From positions 4,540,001-4,604,000 of the forward strand of contig OY744520.1 of NCBI GenBank assembly GCA_963556195.1: a stretch of DNA of 64,000 nucleotides. The letters are read 5' to 3'. The position numbers and the translations under genes were made by a program. The notes beneath the pieces are model-generated. The model was not told the DNA's origin, did not search any database, and worked only from the letters and a program-made list of their open reading frames with translations. Source of the stretch: Sepiola atlantica (Eukaryota > Mollusca > Cephalopoda > Sepiida > Sepiolidae). Below are positions 1-12,911 of this stretch, one piece after another. Position 1 is the stretch's first letter, and each line of letters begins with the position of its first letter.

Positions 1-304
1 AATGAGTATTGATTTAATAGATCTTCGGCGACATTTTAATTTAACGAGTATTGCTTGTTTAAAGTAGAAATTAGTCATCTTGAAAAAGTATATTAATATA
101 ACGGAAACCTCTTCTTAAATGTAAGCAATGTTCAGTTTTCCTATTTTTATTTTTCATAAGGTAATACTATTGATTCATAATTATAATTTATATATACAAC
201 TATAACATAGGCAACTTTAATTAACCGAACACAGGAAATGTTGCACCGATAGTATGACCCTTTACGAAGATGAATATCAAGAAATAATAATAATAATAAT
301 AATC

Positions 305-341
<37 letters not shown>

Positions 342-1434
342 TGATAATAATAATAAACAACTTTGTTTAGAAACCATTATTCCAATTTAGATCAAAAGCT
401 AGTACATAGCGGTGATGTTAAAAAAATCTTAAATGTAAAACGTAAACTTAAGTGGAGTTAAGAAAAACGTGAAATTACACGAATGTTGCTTTATTCGTGT
501 CTAATGACTATACATCAAATAAATGCAAAACTGAAATATTTGAATTTTAAAATGAGAATGCTGTGCTCATATTATAAAAATACCCGAGCGAAACTGAAGC
601 TTGGGGAATATTTATTCATTTATGTATAATACCTAAAGTTAAAATTATACAAAAATTGGATATATCTGATTTTTTTTACCGAAGGACTTGCACCGTCTCT
701 TTGCCCATTGGCATAAAACTAAATTAAACTTAAAACATACTCAATTACGCGTCCGTATGATTAGCAGCTGTGTTCCAAAATTCATAGGGATCGGTAAATA
801 ATTTTAGGAGTGAATCGTTTACATACAAATATCTAAACATATCAACAATTAATTTATCTATAAATATAAACCTCGGTATGCGCATATGTGTATATATGTC
901 TATGTACAGGATTTATTTCTAAACTAATTGCCCGACTATGATGAACTTTTGAATACAATTTCTCAGCGTGAGGTCTCTGTAATGTGGCTTACATTTATTT
1001 TATTTTTTGAAAAGGGTTTAAATATGGTCTGGAAGCTATTCGGGCAAAATTAAGCTAGGTCCGAAATTATTTAAAATTGATCAATAGATATTATATATAA
1101 AATAAAATATATTTCCAGAAATGTCAGATTCTTTTGAGTATTTTAAAGAGATTTTAGGGTGATAATATCGGCAAACTCTCTCAAATATATCGGATTTACC
1201 TTTAATTCCATCCATAGACATAGACACCAATTAACATTCCTGAAGCTTAACCTTAATGTGTTATATAAATATTATACGTTTTATAGAACGAACATATAGT
1301 AATAGATTTTGATAAAAATGTGTATTTTATACATAAAGTTTTATATCACTATATGTTTATTTTAATTTTTGTATTGGGAATATAACGGTGCTGCTCAACT
1401 GTAAGGTTCGAGCAATCAATGTTATCCGTTCTGC

Positions 1435-1440
<6 letters not shown>
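1..1440. other. AT-rich stretch without recognised gene
   Basis: I see no coding potential or recognisable repeat family here apart from an AAT microsatellite at 284-355. Both strands are dense in stops. Confidence 0.6.
284..355. repeat. (AAT)n microsatellite
   Basis: About 24 AAT units with a few single-base interruptions. Confidence 0.95.

Positions 1441-1499
<59 letters not shown>
1441..1499. repeat. (TA)n microsatellite
   Basis: Uninterrupted TA dinucleotide run of about 59 bp. Confidence 0.98.
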
Positions 1500-1504
<5 letters not shown>

Positions 1505-1845
1505 CTAAGTATATATCAGCTCGTCATCTAGCAATAGCTAATCTGCCGCATCACGACTCTTCAAGATGAGATTTTAAACCAACATCTTGATCTACGTTAA
1601 TTACGCTGAAATTAAGAAAAATTATAGTTTTAAAATTTTTTCGAATAAATTTCAGATTTTCCAGCTTGATAACTGTAAACTCTAGTCTAGTATAAATAAA
1701 ATAATTAACTTAATTTAGAAGAATTAGCTTTTCAATATAAGTATGTTGGACCACATATCCAGTATATAACATTTAGGCTTTCTAAACTTATTCGTACCTT
1801 ATCAGAAAAATATATGAATAAAAAAAACAACCGAAAAATAAATTA

Positions 1846-2040
1846 ATGAAAGAAAACAATCGACAAAAAGAAAACGAAATTGTCCCTGAAGAAAATTGCG
1901 AAGAGTTGAAACCGCTACATTGGCATGACAAAACGTTTCAGAGTGAGCTTTACTTACTAATTTCTAGTTTTAGTAAAGTACGCTCCAGCCTATCAATGAT
2001 TTCCATTTTCATTTTAAATGGAACATTGAATTTCGATTAT
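1846..2040 (+). CDS. Possible first exon of an unknown gene
   Basis: An ATG opens 65 codons that end exactly, in phase 0, at a consensus splice donor (GTAAGT at 2041). The peptide is charged at its N-terminus (Lys, Glu and Asn rich), then becomes hydrophobic. I do not recognise it and see no partner exon nearby. An ORF of this size can arise by chance in AT-rich DNA, so this is only a candidate. The call rests on the donor site and the amino-acid mix. Confidence 0.13.
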
Positions 2041-2439
2041 GTAAGTATCTTGTCAACTGACGCTGATTGAAATATTAATATCTTTGATAAATAAAAATAA
2101 ATTTTCGGCCACCTCTTTTTCTCAGCAATTTTTCTCCTAAGTGGTAAGTATATACAAGTCATCAGGAGGTTTTCTTTTTAGAACCATTCTTTTCGCCTGT
2201 CTTTGCAAGACTAAAAAAGGATTACCTCTTTCACATTCACTTCCATCCTCTAATCCCCGAGTTATAAGCAAATGGGATTAGGGAGGATTATTGTGAAATA
2301 GCAAACAGCTGCCTGCACAGAATAAAAGTTACCTTAGGCTTACAATACATAAATAAAAAATTCAAAAATAAGCAAATGAATACGTAAAAACACTAAACTA
2401 GACCCAAAATAGAAATACAAAGATACCACGTGTTAAAAG

Positions 2440-2745
2440 AATTCACCCATTATATTGACACGACAAAAAACAGAATATAGGCCACTCTATAGAAGACATA
2501 ACAATGGAACAGGAAATAGGAAGTAAAACTAACGGAGCTTTGTTCGTAAAAATCCCAACAATTGGCTAAGAGAACAACAAAAAATATGATTGGTTAACAA
2601 GCTATCTGTGTATATAAAAAAAACTGGAAAAACTAATTCCATGCATTTTGGCGTGAAGATTCCTTCTAGGGATGACAGACATGAGTGTCTGTGTAGCTTA
2701 AATACCATAAATATATTTTCATAACTTACTATATATCTCTCTCAT
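2440..2745 (+). repeat. Family D dispersed repeat, copy 1
   Basis: About 300 bp closely related to 45980-46267. Shared blocks include the stretch around GAGAACAACAAA, TGATTGGTTAAC and a 3' part ending in CTGTGTAGCTTAA and TATATTTTCATAACTTACT, followed by a microsatellite. Near the 3' end (2645-2695) there is a degenerate hammerhead-like motif. GUGAAGA stands for CUGANGA, a stem II-like UUCC...GGGA follows, and ACAUGAGUGU can form a short stem III before C. The GAAAC box is mutated here. It is probably a SINE-like retroposon, but no tRNA promoter box is clear. Confidence 0.7.
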
Positions 2746-2746
2746 T

Positions 2747-3930
<1,184 letters not shown>

Positions 3931-4697
3931 TTAGTAAGATTCAAAAGCATCAGGATGGCGAGTAATTGCCTTATTCAATTGTCCAAATATTTTATTTTGA
4001 TCGCCAACTTGGTTAATCATTCTTATTATTAGATCAGAAATTGGGGGCATGAAATCTACTAATTTTAAGGTAACACGAGCAATTCTCAGAAAGTCAGACA
4101 TAATACTCCCGTAAAATATATACACAGGGCTAGTACTATTTTTATATGGCATTCGCACGATACGAAAAGGGAATGAATTTCTTTTATCAAACAGTTTATA
4201 GATAAATATTTTATCTTCAATTGTTATATCCAAATCAAGAAAAGTAGCTTGTGTTCCCTTATGTTCACAGTTTAATTTTAACTCTTTAGGATATATTAAA
4301 TGTTTAATATTTGCAAACTCTTCGCTATCATTAATGCAAACAAGGTCGTCAATATATCGCCTACATCCATGATAACTATACGCTCTAGATATATCATTTT
4401 TTATTAATGATGACATATATATATATTCCAGTCTATGTAAATATAGATCTGCCCAACATGGAGACGGATCCAAACCCAATGGAATACCTATTGTTTGGAG
4501 CAATAATTTATTCCCTATTTGAAAGTTACTCTCTTTTATAAGGTGACTTATAAGCATTATCAGATTAGTTTTGGATACACTCGTCTTACCATTTTTATTT
4601 TTACACCAAAAGGCTTTAGATTTTGCAAAGGCTATGTATTTACCTTTTCCTCCTGCAAAAGCTAAATCTACAGTATTACCTAATTCTTTAATAAGTT

Positions 4698-4702
<5 letters not shown>
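3931..4702 (-). pseudogene. Penelope-like reverse transcriptase fragment
   Basis: One open minus-strand frame of about 257 codons ends at a TAA at 3931-3933. It continues upstream of the first ATG (4557) into the (TA)n array near 4702. Visible landmarks in order are FAGGKGKY and SKAFWC, then IGIPLGLDPSPCWADLYLH (RT motif with Gly and Pro before the palm), then RRYIDDLVCIND, the catalytic YIDD box, at about 4326-4361. FLDLDITIEDKIFIYKLFDK and FPFRIVRMPYKNS follow, and then a thumb-like region. This pattern matches the RTs of Penelope-like elements in molluscs and other invertebrates. The N-terminal half is absent, cut at the microsatellite, and no GIY-YIG endonuclease is seen downstream. The catalytic Asp pair is intact and the frame has no stop, so this may be a fairly recent insertion. 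The exact clade is not settled. Confidence 0.72.

Positions 4703-4758
<56 letters not shown>
4700..4758. repeat. (TA)n microsatellite
   Basis: Pure TA run that abuts the 5' end of the RT fragment. Confidence 0.97.
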
Positions 4759-4761
<3 letters not shown>

Positions 4762-4976
4762 TGCCAGGTTATGTTCAAAAGCAATCAGTAAAGTGATAAA
4801 TGTGAGTGTTAGATATAAATAATTTATTTTAAAACATTCTCCCTGTATTTACATTTCGGAACGCTGACAATTCCTTATTGGTGATAGACGCTTTTTAAAA
4901 TTTAATAAGCCAGTATATCTGCATGAAACCGCAGTACGACTCCTAAATATGTAACGTATATTTTTTTAATAAATTA

Positions 4977-4978
<2 letters not shown>

Positions 4979-5041
<63 letters not shown>

Positions 5042-5055
5042 ATGTGTGTGTGTGT
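4979..5055. repeat. (TA)n(TG)n compound microsatellite
   Basis: About 46 bp of TA followed by about 30 bp of TG with one interruption. Confidence 0.97.
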
Positions 5056-5990
5056 AAAAATAAAAATGGAATAAAAGATCAGCTACTCGACAACTAGCAA
5101 AAATAAACTCAAAACGCATATTGTGTAGTTCTATCAAAATATTTCGATTGTTAAAATACAATCATCATTAATTGGTAGCAGAACTTTAATTAAAACAGAA
5201 AAATTTCAAATTTATACAAAGAACGCACTTTGAGAAAAGTAAGCACGTGTAATAAACAGTAGAAAGGTAGAAAGAAAGAAAAAATGTAAAAAAATAAAAA
5301 GAAAAAGAAAGAAAAAAAATCAGCAGTTGGCATATAAATGCCGCTCGGAAACGCCGTAAGTTAATAAAGTGGAAAGGAAGATTAGTAATAATTTAAAACG
5401 AATGGCAACAAGGAAGTAAACCAATAAGGAGGAGGAGGAGGAGGGTAATAGACTCAAAGTAGTAGAAGTTATCCGTTATCATATTGGTTTAGGTTCATTT
5501 CGATTAGAATCGATCTGGCAGAAGATGTAGAGATACCATAGAATCCTGGTCTTTGAATAATTGTGTAATTATGACGTAGGATTAAATACGATTCTATGAG
5601 ACGACGGAGGTTAGGGTTGTAGATATGTTTTATTAAAATCGCCCTCTGTGTATTTAGGTGATGACCAAAAGAAATCATATATATTTATATTTGTTATGTA
5701 AGTCTATGAATAGACAATATGCTATGAGGCTAAAAGCTTTATCAAATTGGGGTCGTATTGATTTAAATATTAAGTATTTATTAAACCGATGGACAAATGT
5801 TTTTGCCGCACTCTGCCTGATGGGCCCTTATGGAGTAAAACACAACGATAACTTTGTAGCTTACATGGAATAAGTATTTTTACATACGAGCAATACTAAG
5901 CTTTACTCGAGTATTGAGCACTGTTAAAGTAAAATATGTTATATAGACACAAGATGTATATGATATTGGAAGTATATATATATAAAATAA

Positions 5991-6022
<32 letters not shown>
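5056..6022. other. No recognised gene
   Basis: A purine-rich stretch lies at 5240-5450. A 69-codon minus-strand frame (5469-5678) contains RRLIESYLIL and might be a Penelope endonuclease tail, but the match is too weak to call. A (TA)n tract sits at 5991-6016. Confidence 0.5.
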
Positions 6023-6023
<1 letters not shown>

Positions 6024-6271
6024 GAAGAAGAATGGAAAGGAATTAGAGAAACAAAAGTCAAATCATAATTCAATTCAATTGCTCAGAGCAAGGTATATTT
6101 TTTTGCGGAATATACCTTGCTCTGAGCAATTGAATTGAATTATGATTTGACTTTTGCTTCTCTAATTCCTGTCCATTCTTCTTCATTCTACCTGCTCTAT
6201 CCTGGATATTGAGCTATATACTCTTCACAATAGGTTTCACTTTTCCTAAAAGTTCGCTTTTAGTACACCAC
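6023..6271. mobile_element. Family E foldback element, short copy
   Basis: Two arms of 77-78 bp (6023-6099 and 6109-6186) are inverted and almost identical, with only a 9-bp loop. The following block (6190-6270; GCTCTATC, TTGAGCTATA, CACAATAGGTT, TTTTAGT) is shared with the flanks of the two longer family E elements at 19760-20415 and 40802-41440. This copy has lost the interior. It is a hairpin-forming non-autonomous element with no coding capacity. Confidence 0.8.
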
Positions 6272-6779
6272 TTTATATATATATATATATACGCATTATA
6301 CGTATGTATTAGTTAGTGTTTTAATTCAATCAACAGGGAGTTCTTACATTTGTTCGCGAGGAGTTCACTGTCCTTTTTGGTGTGTCCTTTAAGGCAAACA
6401 TTGACAGTCCGAGTCAAATGATATTTCGCTGGCACTAAAAGTTAACTAACGTGTGTGCGCATGCTTTTACGGATGCAGCAATTGATGAAATTCTCCTGTG
6501 TATTCCAATGGATGTGCTTTCTGTAAACGCCATGTTAACATGTTTCCATTTCCATCTGAAGACACCCCTTCCCTTATTTGAAGGCAATTATTGACTAACA
6601 GGCGTCAAATCAAATAATGTGGATGCAAAACTCTATGGGAGAAGAAGGAAAAAGAAAGCTAATATTAACGACAGAAAAAGACAGAAATCAAATCCTTGAA
6701 AATCGAAAGTGCTAGCATGGATATATTTTCGATGCGTCTATTTGATCTACACGGTTAACGATGAATATGCGTATTCAAT
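6272..6779. other. No recognised gene
   Basis: A short (TA)n tract lies at 6273-6293. I see nothing else that I can name. Confidence 0.5.
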
Positions 6780-6965
6780 AGTAGACTTGGCAAACCGATA
6801 TAACTGATATACATTAGACGTGACAGACCCACAAAAATTATATTTTATACTTAAACATGTCAGATCAACGGAAATATTGTTTAAAACTTTAGCGTGACCG
6901 ACCAACGACAATGCTATTTCACACTTCTAACGAACTGACAGTCATAGCGATTTTGGACGCATATA
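6780..6965 (+). repeat. Relic of the 34-bp minisatellite
   Basis: Several degenerate units with the rhythm AAACTTNAGCGTGACNGACC followed by AAAATGCTATTTCA. This is the same consensus as the array at 35640-36415. Confidence 0.6.
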
Positions 6966-7794
6966 AACTAAGATGCTATCATTCCATCTGCTCGTATATT
7001 TATGTAAATTCGATTTAAACTGAAGTGTGAAGGCCGACGGACAAACCCATTTCTTTAGATGTTTGGGAGCATCGAACATAATATACGTCTATTCAATCTG
7101 TTTGTTTAGTGATAGAAATAAACTGGAGCGTGACCGAGTGTCCGGCCGACTGAACCTTTCATGGAGATTGTTGAACGTATCTAAAAATTTGAGGCGGGAA
7201 GGTGTTAAATCAATGGGGATAGTATTAGAAAACGAGGGATAAATTAAGAGGAACTTGGAATTGGATAAAAACATTTCTTAGGATCGGAAAGACGAGGCTC
7301 TCAGGATAAATGGAATTTAAGAAATCCGCGGAAATGGTGGGAGAAGTCTTGTTGGAGGAAGAAGACCTTGAAAAACAAGTGAAAGAAGATCGGAAAAGGA
7401 TCAGGGGAATTTAACAAGAAAGAATAACATGAGCAGTATTATTTTCGGTCGTGTTTGACTTGGTTACGGCATATCCACCCTTTTGACGTTTGTATTATTT
7501 TGATTATTCAAATTTAGTAGTGTTATCTTGATTGTTATATTCACAACGTTTGAGCCAACATAATCACCGACCTTCTTTAAGTGTATATGTTGATACGTGT
7601 AAACTTCTAGTCGCATTTGAGAGGCTTCTAGTCAAACTCGGGCATGTATACGAACTTTCGAACTGAATTTTTATTTAATCCACGGGGCTAGATTGTTCTA
7701 GTTTTATCAGCCGTTGCCGGGTGGTTATTATCGTATATAAAGTGATTGAACCTCTGGAAGGCAGCTACGTACAGATTCCTAAGTCCGACTAAAA
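6966..7794. other. No recognised gene
   Basis: The stretch 7200-7430 is G/A-rich and reads through several short frames. I cannot assign any family to them. Confidence 0.5.
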
Positions 7795-7920
7795 GCTTCT
7801 AAATTTCTAAAAGAACCACGTAAATCAAATGCTACATCAGTCGAAATGCAAATATGATAACTAAGATGAGAATAACAGTCCGAATAATTCAAAAATATAC
7901 AAATTAATGATCCTCATCTA
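7795..7920 (+). repeat. Dispersed repeat shared with 23.63-23.75 kb
   Basis: Shared blocks include GCTACATCAGTCGAA (versus ATTACATCGGCCGAA), CTAAGATGAGAA, AGTCCGAAT and ATACAAATT in the same order. The two copies have diverged substantially. The family is unknown. Confidence 0.5.
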
Positions 7921-8279
7921 AAAAATTTTGATATCTTGATCTATTTCCTCTCTGAATGTAAAACATGAGCAGTTCTTATCACTTTATGTTTCTCCATCAC
8001 ATTCTTCTAATCGTTGCTATTTAAGTGTCGACTATATCCTTCTTCGATGTATTTTACATTCATTGTTATGTTTTCCCATTAACAATGTTATTGGTTATTC
8101 GTGTAAAAACAACACGACTATAACCAGCTTGGCATTTCTAAATTCCCAAGTATGTGAAATAAGTTCACGGAAATCTGTTTAGTGCTTCACGCCATATATC
8201 TATTTATATACTATTAAAAAAGTAAAAGAGTGTTCACAGTTTGTCTATGCGTAATAAATATAGACGGTGATTGCTTGTC

Positions 8280-8440
8280 AAATAATTAATAGGCAGAGTA
8301 CACATTACTAAGGCAGTAGTTGTGTACAATGTCAATACCCGGGTTCGAATCTCAGGTAAGTCTAAAGGAGTTTTTGTGTACTGGATATGTTTTTTCATCA
8401 ATGTAAAGAAATTAACATAACATGAAAATATAAAAAAAAA
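8280..8440 (+). repeat. Possible tRNA-SINE relic
   Basis: A good RNA polymerase III B-box lies at 8341-8350 (GGTTCGAATC preceded by CCGG). A matching A-box is not clear. No second copy was seen in the window. Confidence 0.3.
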
Positions 8441-9542
8441 ACATTACATACCTATTTTTAAACTGAGTGATCTATTTGATATTCCGCAAAAATTTAGACA
8501 TAAAGCGTATTCGGCATGAGTTCAAAGTGAATTATTTTGCTTTAAAATAATGTTTTAATATATTTTGCCAATTGAAACAATAGTAAATAAATACATTCAT
8601 CGTAGTTACTTACTCTCTCATGCAAATACTAATTAGAGTATATTTGTAGGAAGTTTCACATGTATTTTTCTTTGTACTAGCTATTAAGCGAGAAAAAGCT
8701 TGATACAGATAGACATTGTCAAACCTAGGTAGTGTACCATCACTGCGGGTACAAATTATACTGTATAATTAAAATGATAAGATCACTCTACGTGTATTTC
8801 TATTTTTTGTTCGCGTCAACGTTAGTTTGATAATCAAACATTGAATTATCATTTTTATTCATCGATAATTTATTCACAGAAATATGTAATAACGTAAAAT
8901 AAAACAAATTTATATAAATCCTATTAAAATACAATGTTTTTATTCCGTAACATTCAGCCAGAATGCCTTCTGGTTAAGAATAGGCGTTCTTCTATGCTGC
9001 CTTCTTACAAGGACGGCGGCACGTAGCAAGCTTCCTCTCATCCCTGTATTCCTCACTTATTCTATCTATCTATCTATCTATCTATCTACGTGCTGATTTT
9101 GTAAACATGACAGGATGAGCAAACTAGCTTCTATTTGTTTGTTATTTGAATGCTTCGTCTTTTCTGAATCGTAACTCGGCTGCCATTTCTGAAATACACT
9201 CTATTATCATAATCATCAGCATCATTGTATGTCTTGGAGAATTGTTAATACAATTTGGGATTCGGACTTTTGATTTTTTTGTGTGCGCACATTTTCAATT
9301 GTCACGACTACAAAAGAAATAACTTTGTTTTTCTTTTCTTTCTTCGGTGAAAAATAAAACGAGAAATCGTTAAGAGATCTTTTGACGAGTGTTGTAGTTC
9401 AGTGTTCATGTGTTAAAGTTTTAATGGTCATTAGTTGTATTTTCTTGATGTGCGATCGCGGCCCTTTCTTCAGTTGGACGCGAGGGAAAAACTTTTTGCT
9501 ACTCGAGTGAGTACAATATATTATGGTTTACTTACTCGTTTG
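8441..9542. other. No recognised gene
   Basis: A (TATC)n tract lies at 9058-9088. Otherwise this is AT-rich unique-looking DNA. Confidence 0.55.
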
Positions 9543-9918
9543 CTCGGCCTTTTGGTCGAGATCAAAGTGTAGTATCTGTTCCGATGGATACTGCACCCTA
9601 TAGACTGGTATTGTCTTGGCCTTCGGGGCTTGATTTACGCCGGTCTATGGGATTGTCCTGTGCAGTTCTAGGAGGTCCACCCTCCCAGGCTTTGCCTCCC
9701 CTCTTTGGGGAGGAGTAAGTTAATTGCTTACTGCTTGAGGCGCCCCTACCGGGGAATGCCGACGGGGCTTCCCAGGCAATTTTTGATGGTCAGAGTGCTC
9801 ACCTCTCGGGCGCTGGCTTTTCAACCCCCACTTTCCGACCCGAGCTTGGGTCACATCTTACTTGTGGGGGTAGGATAAAAACTGGCCTTGTGCCTAACTC
9901 CTGGAGAGGAGTAAATTA
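9543..9918 (+). ncRNA. U2-snRNA-headed chimeric unit 1
   Basis: The first 39 bp (9543-9581; CTCGGCCTTTTGGTCGAGAT and on through GTAGTATCTGTTC) match the 5' end of U2 snRNA, including the branch-point-pairing GTAGTA. The sequence then leaves U2 and becomes GC-rich and structured. CCCTATAGACTGG near 9596 can pair with CCGGTCTATGGG near 9640. A small GCC-UUCGG-GGC hairpin lies between them. Further on, CAATTTTTGATGG near 9777 resembles an Sm-binding site. The unit repeats once immediately downstream with a period near 378 bp. It could be a U2-derived retroposon made by template switching, or a diverged small nuclear RNA-like repeat. Expression is unknown. Confidence 0.6.
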
Positions 9919-10270
9919 CTCTTGGTCTTTTGGCTAAGATCAAAGTGTAGTATCTGTTCCGATGGATACTGCACCCCATAGACTGGTATTGTCTTGGCCT
10001 TCGGGGCTTGATTTACGCCGGTCTATGGGTTTGTCCTGTGCAGTTCTAGGAGGTCCACCCCCCCCCCCCCCCCCAGGCTTCGCCTCCCCTCTTTGGGGAT
10101 GAGTAAGTTTATTGCTTACTGCCTGAGGCGCGCCTACCGGGGAATGCCGACGGGGCTGCCCAGGCAATTTTTAAACCCCACTTTCCCGACCCGACCTTGG
10201 GTCACATCTTACTTGTGGGAGTAAGATAAAAACTGGCCTTGTGCCTCACTCCTGGAGATGAGTAAATCAA
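9919..10270 (+). ncRNA. U2-snRNA-headed chimeric unit 2
   Basis: Tandem copy of the preceding unit. The U2-like head (9919-9959) reads CTTTTGGCTAAGATCAAAG and then GTAGTATCTGTTC, which is closer to U2 than unit 1. A C-run of about 17 interrupts the middle. About 40 bp after the Sm-like site of unit 1 is missing here, and the Sm-like site itself reads CAATTTTTAAACC. The 3' end (CTCCTGGAGATGAGTAAAT) matches that of unit 1. Confidence 0.6.
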
Positions 10271-10744
10271 TATTTGAGTGAGTTTTAGAAACGGGCTGTG
10301 TGAATCGTTTTCGATATGTCTTAAATGTTTAAATTCGGGTGTTACAACAATTTTCATTTAACTTTAAAGGAGTTTGAATTTAGGCGAAAACATTCTTGGT
10401 TTGATTGTACGTTAGCATTCCGCTATATACATGGACAGTAATTTAAAGTCATAACGTGGGAGTGGGAAAAGCATAATTATTGAACAACTACATACTTGGA
10501 GAAAAGTGAAGGACGCATCGACCGAATTTTAATAGATAGTAATAGCAATAGTTAGGACCATATTACGAAGAAAATAATAAAAGCAATGCAACTAACAAAG
10601 AAATATTGTATACGATTTATTGAATAAAAGTTTTACCTCAAGTATAGATTTAATCATTAAAGTATGAGTCAGCAGAGTACGACATTGTGGACAGGCTTAC
10701 TTCTGTTGTCAGCATCAACGGGGTGGTTTTAAACATTCCTAAGT
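10271..10744. other. No recognised gene
   Basis: AT-rich DNA in which I see nothing specific. Confidence 0.5.
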
Positions 10745-10800
10745 AAAAGTGATAATATGGAACCGACCGGATTCGAACTTAACCACTGTCATCTTCTAGA
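10745..10800 (-). repeat. tRNA-SINE relic (B-box only)
   Basis: Minus strand shows a perfect B-box core GTTCGAATCC (10769-10778) followed by GGTCGGTTCCA. No convincing A-box was found. Confidence 0.35.
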
Positions 10801-11024
10801 TTTAGTGAAAGTATGGGTTTCATTATTTCTCAACGGTATTAATAAGTATGCAGTCTCAATGTGCGAGGTAAATCGAACTGTACGCCTCATCTTTCAAGAG
10901 AAATAAAATTGACTTCCGACACGACCTCAGGAGATAAAGCGCATAATAAACGTGGGTGACGAAAGGGGGAAAACACGTAATCAACTTCTGTTCACGTTAG
11001 TTGTGAACGGCGCGAGTGTTTGCG

Positions 11025-11190
11025 TTGTCCTTTTATTGATGAGAAAAACATCATCCGATAAAGCTGCTCCAACGCTATGTTTGATTATTGCTATATTACT
11101 CGAAGCTTCGCAGTTTTTATTCTCGTTCCCATATTTCATTTTGATGTTACAAGTATCGAATATAAATGTAAAATCTGCTGTTGCGCTAAG
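11025..11190 (+). repeat. 165-bp dispersed repeat, copy 1
   Basis: Nearly identical to 13537-13710. Shared blocks include CCTTTTATTGATGAGAAAAA, CTCCAACGCTATGTTTGATT, ACTCGAAGCTTCGCAG and TTTTGATGTTACAAGTATC. A reading frame of 97 codons crosses it, but the second copy is open only because frames happen to agree. I therefore treat it as a repeat and not as a gene. Confidence 0.75.
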
Positions 11191-12164
11191 TGAAATATTA
11201 ACTGAATTCGGTTCATGTTTGGTTATGGAGGAGATAGTATTTTGATCGATATTGCCGGAGAGCCATCCATTTAATAACTGTTCTGTTTTTAAATCTCCGA
11301 AAGGATTGCATTATAAAGATCTGCTGATCGCTCTTCCCTATCTCCCCATCTGTGCTTAGGTCATCTGCTTATGTTTAACGACTGATATAGTGGAATCCCT
11401 TTTTCTGTTTTGTCAATTTCCCCGCTGTAAAGGTCGACTTATACAAGTTCTAAGTCTGCAATGTGTGGATTTTATTAATATTCTTTCCATGTATACTCTC
11501 TAGAAACTGTATATTAGTGCATATTTATGTAAGGATAGTACGGTTGTTATATTAAATATGGGAAAAATAACATCCCCATTAATTGTTAGCAGAGGGGGTG
11601 TTAATGTGGATGCCGTTGGAAAAAATGTGAATAGGTGTTGGCTGCTTACAGTGTATTATTATGGGTTAATATACACCCGCATTGAATGCCTACTAGAAAG
11701 AAGTTGAATACTACTAGACACTTACCTCGAGTGTATTCGGTCTCTCTGTACAAGGGTTTGTCAGAAAAACCTGACATGAGGATACTTTTACCTGACTAAA
11801 TATTCAAAATAATATAGTATTCAAAGACCAAATAAGATCCCCTCGATAGAACTAACCCACACCGGCTTATACGAGAAATAGTGCACCTTTTCCTAGTGGT
11901 GTTACCTCAAGTAAGCGTACTTAGCTGGATACACAACGAGCCAAGATGGATTATTGTCCTGGAATCCGGTAAAACCAAGCGACCACAAGACAAATATACT
12001 ATAATATAGTTAACTGGTCAATAATGCAACGTTTGAGAGATAAATGAGAACTTTAATTAAATATTCTAATAGCTATGCATCTCATATAGAGATCAACTAT
12101 TAGCCGCAGGAAATGGCCCCTTGATTTCTTAGAACTTCGACTCAAGTAAAATGAAACAGAAGTG
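11191..12164. other. No recognised gene
   Basis: Unique-looking intergenic DNA. No motif was recognised. Confidence 0.5.
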
Positions 12165-12167
12165 AAA

Positions 12168-12231
<64 letters not shown>

Positions 12232-12318
12232 CATCTATCTATCTATCTATCCATCTATCTATCAATCTATCTATCTATCTATCTATCAATCTATCTATAT
12301 ATCTATCTATCTATCTTT
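12165..12318. repeat. (ATCT)n microsatellite
   Basis: About 36 tetranucleotide units with scattered substitutions. Confidence 0.97.
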
Positions 12319-12590
12319 CTCACTCTTTCTATATATGAATAGTTCGAATGCAAAACGAAACAAACGCCATTTTAAAAATCACGAAACTGCCCCTACGAAA
12401 AGTGTTGCATTTGAACACTCGACTATACCTCCAAACTATGTGTTGAATAATATGATACCGAAGTAATTTCTTATTGCTTTCAATTAAAATCAGCTTTCAT
12501 TAAAAGTCTAGATTAAATATATTCGTGTTTTTATTGTTTAAAGTCTCAATTCAAACAAATTGGATTTATCGGTGTTTTGTATTCGAACTC

Positions 12591-12592
<2 letters not shown>

Positions 12593-12651
<59 letters not shown>
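12593..12651. repeat. (TA)n microsatellite
   Basis: Pure TA run. Confidence 0.97.
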
Positions 12652-12655
<4 letters not shown>

Positions 12656-12707
12656 CTGAGTTCATGTATTTCGGCATATACATGACCGAATAAAGCTTCG
12701 CTTTAAT

Positions 12708-12710
<3 letters not shown>

Positions 12711-12775
<65 letters not shown>

Positions 12776-12814
12776 CATATATATATACATATACATATAT
12801 ATACATATATATAC

Positions 12815-12906
<92 letters not shown>
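12711..12906. repeat. (TA)n/(TACATA)n compound array
   Basis: Pure TA flanks on both sides with TATATATACATA variants in the middle. At nearly 200 bp it is one of the longest arrays here. Confidence 0.97.

Positions 12907-12911
<5 letters not shown>

Noticed and set aside
5469..5678. Frame with RRLIESYLIL resembling the end of a Penelope GIY-YIG endonuclease
   Set aside because: No catalytic motif is visible and the similarity is limited to one short patch.
9940..10167. A 75-codon Pro/Gly-rich minus-strand frame
   Set aside because: It crosses the U2-headed repeat and a C homopolymer and lies antisense to the structured unit.
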